Assembly: GCA_947177315.1 (NCBI GenBank)
Contig: CAMWTX010000011.1
Location: 1 to 16,516 of the forward strand
Direction: 5' to 3'
DNA from: an uncultured Bacteroidales bacterium
GTDB lineage: Bacteria; Bacteroidota; Bacteroidia; Bacteroidales; P3
Length of the DNA: 16,516 bases
The notes beneath the pieces were generated by a model. That model did no database searches. It was given only the letters and a program-made list of their open reading frames with translations, and was not told the origin of the DNA. This document shows positions 6,406 through 13,090 of the stretch, one piece after another. The translations under genes were made by a program, and so were the position numbers. Numbering within the stretch: the first letter of the stretch is position 1; every line of letters starts with the position of its first letter.

Positions 6406-7934
6406 GGTCTTTCTCCCCTCTTTATTGTTTTTTATTCAGCTACGTGGCAGGTCTGCTTTTGCATAAGGCAGGCCTGTTTTTCTTGATTCCGGTGATTCCG
6501 CTCTGGTTCGCCGGACAAAAGAAACTGAGAAGCCTGGCCTTATGTTGCCTGGCGGTAGGCCTGGGCGCGACCCAAGCCGAAATCTCCGATCCGCTCAGGA
6601 ATCCCAAGCACTATATCCATGCCGGAACGGGGCGTTATACCCTTTTGGAACTTTGCGGTGAGCCGGAAGAAAGGGCGCGCACTTTCCGTGTCAAGGCCAA
6701 GGTGCTGGCATGTGGCAACGACAGCGTGCTGCAGGAACGCCGCGGTTACGTGCAATGTTATTTCGCCAAAGATTCCGCCTTGCCCCTACCGCACTACGGC
6801 GACCGCATCCTCACCCAGGCCGGCTGGCGCGCCATCGAGGGCTTTACGGGAAAAGACGGCAAGTATTTCGACTACGGGCGGTTCATGGCCGGCAAAGGCA
6901 TCCACGCCCAGATGTTCCTCACTTCCCAAAACTTTAAAATCCGGCACGACCACAAACTCTCCCTATGGAAAAGATTCAGACGGGGAACCGACGGACTGCG
7001 CGCCCGGTTGCGCCTGTTTTGGGAAAGCTGCGGCATGCAAGGCAGCGAACTGGCGGTGGCCAAGGCCCTGATTCTGGGCGAACGGGGAAGCGACCCGATT
7101 GAGGAAGCCTACCGCAAGAGCGGCATTATCCACGTGCTTGCCGTATCGGGCATGCACCTGAGCATCTTTTCCTGCATGGCGGCGGCCACCCTCGCTTTTC
7201 TCGGCAGAAAACGGTGGCAGAAATGGCTGCGTTTCGTTCTGGTGCTGCTGCCGGTATGGGGCTATGCCGTGCTTACGGGCCTTTCGCCCTCGGTATGCCG
7301 GGCGGCCTATATGTTTACAGTGGTGGGGCTGGGCGACTGTATGGGAAGAAAAACAAACACTTCCCGTTCCCTGGCCATTTCCGCCCTGGGACTGTTATTG
7401 ATAAACCCCGCCCTGCTGTACGACACCGGCTTTCTGCTGTCGTATTCGGCGGTGGCCGGGCTCACGCTGCTGAACCCCTTGCTGGGCGGACTATGGCATC
7501 CCAAGAACCGCATCGTCCGTTTCTTCAAAGACCTCGGCACCGCCTCCATCGCCGCCCAGCTGGCCACGCTGCCCGTTATCCTCTGCACATTCGGCAACTT
7601 TCCCACCTATTTCCTTATCGGGAACTGCCTGGTGGCTCCCTGGGTGAACCTTGCCCTGCCCTTGGGCATCGCCCTATCGGTGCTGTCGTTGTTATGGAGC
7701 TCCGCGGCCCGTTTGGCCGCCATGCCGCTGGAGTGGCTGCTGCGCCTGATGAATTTCGGGGCGGAGACCATCGAACGCCTGCCCTCCGCCCTGGCCGACC
7801 TTTCCATCTCGCTGGCCGCCGCCCTGTTGCTCTACGGCGTGGTGGCCGCCGGCTACCTGGCCGCCGTAAGGCGTTCGGCCATTCTTGTCCGCCGCTCGCT
7901 GCTCCTGTTGCTGTTGTTCCTGTGGGTCGGCTGA
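6402..7934 (+). CDS. comEC: ComEC/Rec2-family DNA-uptake channel, short form without nuclease domain
   Basis: A 510-residue polytopic membrane protein. After two or three N-terminal membrane segments, a DUF4131-like soluble OB-fold region follows (about 60-180; EEPxxRARTF-type strand, FDYGRFMAGKGIHAQ near 157-170). The Competence domain starts near 215 with ALILGERGSDP and the family signature SGIIHVLAVSGMHLSIF (240-256), followed by several further hydrophobic segments to the C-terminus. In transformable bacteria ComEC carries single-stranded DNA across the inner membrane. The metallo-beta-lactamase-like domain that ends the B. subtilis protein is absent, and the protein stops right after the last hydrophobic segment (LLLLLLFLWVG). 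The likely start is TTG at 6402, overlapping the upstream TGA; no ATG lies within the first 70 codons. No other competence gene is nearby, so DNA uptake is only an inference. Confidence 0.88.
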   Translation: MRSFSPLYCFLFSYVAGLLLHKAGLFFLIPVIPLWFAGQKKLRSLALCCLAVGLGATQAEISDPLRNPKHYIHAGTGRYTLLELCGEPEERARTFRVKAKVLACGNDSVLQERRGYVQCYFAKDSALPLPHYGDRILTQAGWRAIEGFTGKDGKYFDYGRFMAGKGIHAQMFLTSQNFKIRHDHKLSLWKRFRRGTDGLRARLRLFWESCGMQGSELAVAKALILGERGSDPIEEAYRKSGIIHVLAVSGMHLSIFSCMAAATLAFLGRKRWQKWLRFVLVLLPVWGYAVLTGLSPSVCRAAYMFTVVGLGDCMGRKTNTSRSLAISALGLLLINPALLYDTGFLLSYSAVAGLTLLNPLLGGLWHPKNRIVRFFKDLGTASIAAQLATLPVILCTFGNFPTYFLIGNCLVAPWVNLALPLGIALSVLSLLWSSAARLAAMPLEWLLRLMNFGAETIERLPSALADLSISLAAALLLYGVVAAGYLAAVRRSAILVRRSLLLLLLFLWVG

Positions 7935-7954
7935 AACCCGTTTTTCCATTGCAG

Positions 7955-7983
7955 TTATCAACATCTCCCACTACTTATCAACA
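7955..7983 (+). repeat. Two TTATCAACA repeats 20 bp apart (DnaA-box-like), with a third degenerate copy
   Basis: TTATCAACA occurs at 7955-7963 and 7975-7983, and GTGTCAACA at 7989-7997. Each full copy differs at one position from the DnaA box TTATCCACA. They lie upstream of the receptor -7 element in an otherwise featureless gap, where a regulator could bind. Confidence 0.45.
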
Positions 7984-8011
7984 GCCTTGTGTCAACAGAC
8001 TATTTTTCCCT

Positions 8012-8019
8012 TAAATTTG
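8012..8019 (+). promoter_or_regulatory. Candidate -7 element TAAATTTG for the TonB receptor operon
   Basis: TAAATTTG fits TAnnTTTG and sits 62 nt before the receptor ATG in a 147-nt gap, the only sizeable gap between the two large gene blocks. A TTG at 7987-7989 lies 22 nt upstream, slightly far for a -33 element. Gene spacing supports a new transcription unit here. Confidence 0.55.
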
Positions 8020-8024
8020 TGCCG

Positions 8025-8042
8025 TAGCCATTTCTGTGGCTA
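8025..8042 (+). other. Stem-loop at the predicted 5' end of the receptor mRNA
   Basis: TAGCCA (8025-8030) and TGGCTA (8037-8042) pair perfectly around TTTCTG. The stem starts 6 nt after the -7 element, so it would be the first thing transcribed. It may protect the message or be an operator dyad. Confidence 0.4.
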
Positions 8043-8081
8043 TTAAACAAATCGACTATCAAAAGTTAAACACGGCAAACC

Positions 8082-10829
8082 ATGAAACATCTGGTCATGC
8101 TCCTTTCGTTTTTCTGCCTCGTGTCGTTCTCGATGGCGCAACGGCAGATAAGCGGAACGGTATTGGAAAAAAGTACGAAGAATCCCATTCCGAACGCACA
8201 GGTTTCGGTAGGGAGCGAAAAGGTATCGGTGCAGCAGGACGGCACCTTCCTGATCGGCAACGTACCCGAAAACGGCAAGGTTACGCTTACCGTATCAGCC
8301 CCCGGCTACAAATCCGAAATCATCAACGTAAGGAACTTCAACGGAGAAGTCTATTACTTAAAGGAAGCCCAGGGCGTTACAGCCGATGACCTATCCGCTT
8401 CGGAACTCGACGGCGACGAAGACATGGGTTACGGCGGCCAGGCGGTGGCCGGGCTTCAGACCCAGTCGGAAGACATCTTTGACCGGGCGGCCGGATACAA
8501 CCTCGGTTTTGCCTATTTCCGCGCCCGTGGCTACGACAACGAAAACAACACCGTCTATATCAACGGAGCGCTGATGAACGACCCCGAAAACGGACGCGCC
8601 ACCTGGGCCGAATGGGGCGGCATCAACGACGCCACCCGCAACAAGGAAGTGGTGAGCGGCCTCAAGCCCAACGGTTTCGGCTTCGGCAACCTGGGCGGAG
8701 AACAGAACATCAACATGCGCGCCTCCGCCATGCCGCGCCAGCACAAGTTTTCCTACGCGATTTCCAACCGCACCTATACCCACCGCCTCATGTACTCCTA
8801 CGGTTCGGGGCTTACCAAAAACGGCTGGGCCTTTGCCCTCAACCTCTCGCGCCGCTGGGGAAACGGTTTGGTGGATAACGCCTCCAGCAAAGTCCGCGTA
8901 CCGCGCTTTAACGAAAACTACGACAAAAAGGGCGTGCCCGACGGACTTTTCTACGACGGTTGGGGCTACTACGCTTCGGTGGAAAAACGCTTCGGCTCCA
9001 CCGGACACGCGCTCAGTTTCGTAGCTTTCGGTTCACCCACCAAACGCGCCATGCAGGGCGGTTCCTACCAGGAAGTGTACGACTTGGTGGGAAGCAACTA
9101 CTATAACGGAAACTGGGGCTACCAAGACGGCAAGATCCGCTCGTCGAGAATCCGCAACACCTTTCTGCCCACCTTCCAATTGGTATGGGATTACGACAAC
9201 CCGAACACCGACACCAAGGTGAACACGGTGGCGAGCTACCAATTCGGCCGTTACGGAACCACCTCGCTGAACTGGTACGACGCGCCCGACCCGCGCCCCG
9301 ACTACTACCGTTACCTGCCCTCCTACTACGAAGACCCCGACGTGGCCGCGATGGTGGCCGATTTGTGGCGCAACGACCCGAGCGTGAGCCAGGTGGACTG
9401 GGACAACCTCTATCAGGTGAACTACACGCAGAACGCCCTCGGCAGGCAATCCAAATACATCATGGAAGAACGCCGCAACGACGTGAACGACTTCAATATC
9501 AGTTCCGTGCTGAACCAAACCCTGACCGACCACATCAAATTGAACGCCGGCCTGCGTTTGCGCAACAGCATCACCAAGAATTTCAAGGTGATGGACGACC
9601 TCTTGGGCGGCACACACTGGATGGATATAGACCAGTTTGCCGAACGCGACTTTTCTTCCGATGCCGATGAAATACAGAACGACCTCGACAATCCCAACCG
9701 CATCATCAAGAAAGGCGACAAATTCGGCTACAACTACGATATGCACGTTCTCTATGAGGAACTGTTCGCCATGGGGCTGTTCGACTACGCCCACTGGGAT
9801 TTCTACGCCGGGGCCGAATTCTCCTCCACCCAGTTCTGGCGTTACGGACACATGCGCAACGGCCGCGCTCCCGAAAACTCCAAAGGACTCGGCAAGATTC
9901 ACAGTTTCTACAACTACGCCCTCAAAGCCGGCGCCACCTGGAAGATAAACGGACGCAACTACATTTTTGCCAACCTGTTGTGGAAAACGCGCGCGCCTTA
10001 TGCCCGCAACGCCTATATCTCGCCCCGCATCAAAGACGACGTGGCGAATCTGGTAAACGAAAAAATCTTCTCGGTAGATTTGAACTATGTGCTCAAAACC
10101 CCCGTGGTGCAAGGCCGTCTGACCCTCTACCACACCATGTTCTTCGACGGCATGGAAGCCTTCTCCTTTTACCACGACGACTACCGCACCTTTGTAAACT
10201 ATACGCTCAACGACGTGGATAAGATCCACCAAGGCATCGAACTGGGCTTGGACGTAAAGATTATCCCACAGTTGAACGCCACCTTGATTGCCTCTATCGG
10301 CAACTACCGCTACAGCAGCAATCCCACCGCCATCATCTCTCCCGAAAACGGCTCTTTCGAAGACCAGAGTAACACCGTCTATTACAAGAACTGTTACATT
10401 ACGGGAACGCCGCAATGGGCCGGGTCTTTCGGACTGAACTACCAGGCCCCCTTTAACATCTATCTGAACGCCAACGTGAACTATGCCGGCCACAGCTATC
10501 TGAGCATGAACCCCGAACGCCGCACCACGGCCGCCATCGTGGGCGTTCCCGAAGAAGACACCAAGCTGTTGGCGGCCATTCTCGACCAGGAGAAAGTAAA
10601 GGGCGGCTTTACCTTAGACCTCTCCATCGGCAAGGTGTTCCGCATGAAAGGCTGGCAGATCAACCTGAACGCCTCGGTGCAGAACGTAACCAACAACCGC
10701 AAGATTCAGAGCGGCGGTTACGAGCAACGCCGTTTCGACTATGGCGAACATAACGTGGACAAATATCCTCCCCGTTATTTCTACGCTTACGGAACCACTT
10801 TCTTCATCAATGTAGGTGTTCGTTTCTAA
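8082..10829 (+). CDS. TonB-dependent outer-membrane receptor with carboxypeptidase-regulatory-like domain
   Basis: A 915-residue receptor. The signal peptide ends at Ala19 (SMA before Gln20). Residues about 21-95 form a carboxypeptidase-regulatory-like domain (QISGTVLEKSTKNPIPNAQVSV, later VTLTVSAPGYKSEII), the N-terminal extension common in Bacteroidetes receptors. The plug follows (about 115-225: RARGYDNENNTVYINGALMND, then VVSGLKPNGFGFGNLGG), and the rest alternates aromatic and polar residues as barrel strands with long loops, ending TTFFINVGVRF with a terminal phenylalanine. I see no SusD-like gene; instead two DUF5689 lipoproteins follow at 20 and 15 nt, so the complex is not a standard SusCD pair. 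The barrel belongs to energy-dependent uptake across the outer membrane, driven by TonB-ExbBD. The substrate cannot be told from sequence. An A-rich leader without a clear Shine-Dalgarno is usual for the phylum. Confidence 0.93.
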   Translation: MKHLVMLLSFFCLVSFSMAQRQISGTVLEKSTKNPIPNAQVSVGSEKVSVQQDGTFLIGNVPENGKVTLTVSAPGYKSEIINVRNFNGEVYYLKEAQGVTADDLSASELDGDEDMGYGGQAVAGLQTQSEDIFDRAAGYNLGFAYFRARGYDNENNTVYINGALMNDPENGRATWAEWGGINDATRNKEVVSGLKPNGFGFGNLGGEQNINMRASAMPRQHKFSYAISNRTYTHRLMYSYGSGLTKNGWAFALNLSRRWGNGLVDNASSKVRVPRFNENYDKKGVPDGLFYDGWGYYASVEKRFGSTGHALSFVAFGSPTKRAMQGGSYQEVYDLVGSNYYNGNWGYQDGKIRSSRIRNTFLPTFQLVWDYDNPNTDTKVNTVASYQFGRYGTTSLNWYDAPDPRPDYYRYLPSYYEDPDVAAMVADLWRNDPSVSQVDWDNLYQVNYTQNALGRQSKYIMEERRNDVNDFNISSVLNQTLTDHIKLNAGLRLRNSITKNFKVMDDLLGGTHWMDIDQFAERDFSSDADEIQNDLDNPNRIIKKGDKFGYNYDMHVLYEELFAMGLFDYAHWDFYAGAEFSSTQFWRYGHMRNGRAPENSKGLGKIHSFYNYALKAGATWKINGRNYIFANLLWKTRAPYARNAYISPRIKDDVANLVNEKIFSVDLNYVLKTPVVQGRLTLYHTMFFDGMEAFSFYHDDYRTFVNYTLNDVDKIHQGIELGLDVKIIPQLNATLIASIGNYRYSSNPTAIISPENGSFEDQSNTVYYKNCYITGTPQWAGSFGLNYQAPFNIYLNANVNYAGHSYLSMNPERRTTAAIVGVPEEDTKLLAAILDQEKVKGGFTLDLSIGKVFRMKGWQINLNASVQNVTNNRKIQSGGYEQRRFDYGEHNVDKYPPRYFYAYGTTFFINVGVRF

Positions 10830-10849
10830 TCCTTTAAATTTTGAGCAAG

Positions 10850-11668
10850 ATGAAAACATTTCGCAATATATTCCTGATTCTGCCGGTGCTGGCCTTGGCA
10901 GGCCTTGTTTCCTGCGTGGGTGAACCCGAAAAACCCGCCGCCCCCGACACCGATTTGAAAGCCAACATCACGATTGCCGACCTCATCGACCGATTCGGAA
11001 AAATCAGTTATACCGACCTGGATTCGGCCTGGTTTATCGAAGGCGTGGTGGTGGGCAACGACATTGCCGGCAATATCTACAAGAAGATTTACCTGCAGGA
11101 CAAAACCGCCGGCATCGACATCGAGATAGAAATGACCAACAACCACCACAAATATCCCATCGGACAACGCCTGGTCATCTCGTTGAAAGGGCTGGCGATG
11201 GGGCTTTACGGCGGACAACCGCAAATCGCAGGCCAAGGCAACGATGTGGTGCAACGCCTCTACGAACCCGAATGCGATGAACATTTCTTTCGCAAAGGCT
11301 ACGCCTCGGCTGCCAATATGCCGCAACCGATTCCCCTGACCATCAACGATATCAATTTCCGCCCCAACCGCTATGTAGGCATGCTTGTGCGGATTGATTC
11401 GGTACATTTCGAAGATGTAGGGCTTACTTTCGCCACCGCCGGCGATGCGGGCAACGGTTCCAACCGCAATATTCTGGATAAGAACAACAACAGTCTTGTT
11501 TGCCGCAACAGTACCTACGCACTGTTTGCCAACGACACCATTCCCGACGGCTACGGCAGTGTGGTAGGCATTTTGGGAATTTATAACGGAACGCCCCAAT
11601 TCTATTTCCGCGACAAAAACGACATCATCGGTTTCGATGAATCCGTTCAAGAAAACATCAACCGATAA
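10850..11668 (+). CDS. DUF5689-domain lipoprotein, partner of the upstream TonB receptor
   Basis: A 272-residue lipoprotein. The signal peptide ends in the lipobox LVSC with Cys22 as the acylated residue, followed by a negatively charged and proline-rich linker (VGEPEKPAAPD). In Bacteroidetes such acidic residues after the cysteine are linked to export to the cell surface, but the motif here is only suggestive. The rest matches the DUF5689 pattern: an ADLIDRF opening near residue 43, IEGVVVGNDIAGNIYKKIYLQD (about 60-81), KYPIGQRLVISLKGLAMGLYGG, and a C-terminal GSVVGILGIYNGTPQFYFRD strand pair. The fold is thought to be OB-like, with no assigned enzyme activity. I chose the ATG at 10850 over a TTG three codons upstream because it gives a normal lipoprotein signal. 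It lies 20 nt after the receptor and is probably co-transcribed with it. Confidence 0.85.
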   Translation: MKTFRNIFLILPVLALAGLVSCVGEPEKPAAPDTDLKANITIADLIDRFGKISYTDLDSAWFIEGVVVGNDIAGNIYKKIYLQDKTAGIDIEIEMTNNHHKYPIGQRLVISLKGLAMGLYGGQPQIAGQGNDVVQRLYEPECDEHFFRKGYASAANMPQPIPLTINDINFRPNRYVGMLVRIDSVHFEDVGLTFATAGDAGNGSNRNILDKNNNSLVCRNSTYALFANDTIPDGYGSVVGILGIYNGTPQFYFRDKNDIIGFDESVQENINR

Positions 11669-11671
11669 ATC

Positions 11672-11677
11672 AGGAGG
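11672..11677 (+). promoter_or_regulatory. Perfect Shine-Dalgarno AGGAGG before the second DUF5689 lipoprotein
   Basis: AGGAGG lies 6 nt before the ATG at 11684. Strong Shine-Dalgarno sites are uncommon in this phylum, and the other genes here mostly lack one. It fixes this start and suggests the second lipoprotein is made at a higher rate than the first. Confidence 0.7.
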
Positions 11678-11683
11678 AAAATC

Positions 11684-13090
11684 ATGAAGACAAACCATAT
11701 CATAAAATCGAGCCTTTTGGCATTGGGAACAGGATTGATGCTTTCTTCCTGTGTCAAGTTCCAACACGAAGATGTACCCGAAGCCAACTTTGATTTCGAA
11801 CCGACCAACGCCAAAGTCATGAGCCTCGATGAGCTCTACGGCTATTATCCGGGCGATTTCGATTCGGTAGGCCAGTTCTTGGAAATAGAAAACGGCGACA
11901 CCCTCTGGCGCGACATCTACCTCAACGTGGTGGTGATCGGAAACGATGTGTCGGGCAATATCTACAAAAGCATGTACGTGCGCGACAAAAACTGCGATCG
12001 TGCCTTGAACCTCAGCGTGGATAAAACGGGGCTGTACAACTTCTACCCCGTGGGACAGGAACTGTATATCAACTGCTCCGGGCTCTATATCGGCAAATAC
12101 CAAAACCTGCCGCAATTAGGATTCCGCTATGCCGACGACAACGGTTCCGTTTCGCTGGGCCGTATTCCCGATGCCGTGTTTACGCGCCACGTATTCAAGA
12201 AAGGATTTCCTACGCTTGATGATACAGAAGCACTTAAACCTATCATAATCGATTCTACTAATATCGGTCTGTTAGAAAATCTTGCGCTCTACAACCAATT
12301 GGTTCTATTGCGCAACGTACAGTTTTCGGGCGATGAAGTAGGTCAGGAATTCGCACCCGCTCCTCCTGCCGGCACCAACCCCACTTCCACCAACCGCTAT
12401 TTCAGCATCGATGGTAAAGGTTCTTTCGTGTTGCGTACCAGCAGCGCCTGCCGCTTCTTCCGCCGTCCCGTGCACGCCGGCATCGGCGATATGGTCTGCA
12501 TCTATGCCATCTATGGCGACACCAAGCAATTCTACCTGCGCTCCTACTCCGATTTGGACACCGCCCAATTCAACGCCACCGGCGAAATCAACTATCCCAT
12601 TTTCTCGGCTTCGTTCAGCTCCGATCTCTCCCGCTTCAAGGTAATCAGCATCAAGGGGAACGCCCGTTGGACCTGGGGCAAATACGGCGACGGTTGCGCG
12701 ATGGTGCAGGGCAGTGGCACCAACAAAGAAGTCAACGAAGACTGGCTGATTTCAGACCCAATTGACATTCCCGAACGCTTTACCGATGTACAGTTCAGTT
12801 TTGAACAGGCACTCAGCTACAAGTATAATTCGGATTACAACTGGTACTCCGTACGCATTTCGACCAACTACGACCCTGCCATCCACGCCGATCCGCGCGA
12901 AGCCGACTGGACCACGCTGGAAATTCCCAATCCGCACCCGGGCAATAACTTCACGTTCGAAAACAGCGGAAACATCGACCTGATTTCCTACAAGGGAAAG
13001 ACTTTCCGCATCGCCTTTGTCTATAAGAGCGATACCGAAACCATGGCGACCTGGGAAGTAAACAAAGTGAAGGTTGTTGGAAACAAGTAG
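11684..13090 (+). CDS. Two-domain lipoprotein: DUF5689 plus C-terminal jelly-roll (choice-of-anchor J-like) domain
   Basis: A 468-residue lipoprotein whose signal ends LSSC with Cys23 as the acylated residue. Residues about 45-300 repeat the DUF5689 layout of the preceding protein: MSLDELYGYY, LNVVVIGNDVSGNIYKSMYVRD (about 86-107), YPVGQELYINCSGLYIGKYQNLPQLG, and a closing IYAIYGDTKQFYLRSYSDLD. From about 305 a second domain follows (FSASFSSDLSRFKVISIKG, DWLISDPIDIP, FSFEQALSYKYN, and a final RIAFVYKSDTETMATWEVNKVKV), the pattern of choice-of-anchor J / cleaved-adhesin jelly rolls that bind carbohydrate or protein. The protein is probably a surface lipoprotein acting with the TonB receptor as a capture subunit. 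A patch at 12205-12310 uses visibly AT-richer codons. The end overlaps recQ by 17 nt. Confidence 0.85.
   Translation: MKTNHIIKSSLLALGTGLMLSSCVKFQHEDVPEANFDFEPTNAKVMSLDELYGYYPGDFDSVGQFLEIENGDTLWRDIYLNVVVIGNDVSGNIYKSMYVRDKNCDRALNLSVDKTGLYNFYPVGQELYINCSGLYIGKYQNLPQLGFRYADDNGSVSLGRIPDAVFTRHVFKKGFPTLDDTEALKPIIIDSTNIGLLENLALYNQLVLLRNVQFSGDEVGQEFAPAPPAGTNPTSTNRYFSIDGKGSFVLRTSSACRFFRRPVHAGIGDMVCIYAIYGDTKQFYLRSYSDLDTAQFNATGEINYPIFSASFSSDLSRFKVISIKGNARWTWGKYGDGCAMVQGSGTNKEVNEDWLISDPIDIPERFTDVQFSFEQALSYKYNSDYNWYSVRISTNYDPAIHADPREADWTTLEIPNPHPGNNFTFENSGNIDLISYKGKTFRIAFVYKSDTETMATWEVNKVKVVGNK

Noticed and set aside
9033..10493. Long open frame on the minus strand (486 codons)
   Set aside because: It lies wholly inside the TonB receptor gene; its valine-, glycine- and histidine-rich translation is typical of antisense frames of GC-rich genes and shows no domain.
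10826..12115. Long open frame on the minus strand (429 codons)
   Set aside because: It spans two well-supported lipoprotein genes in antisense, has no recognisable motif and has no promoter.
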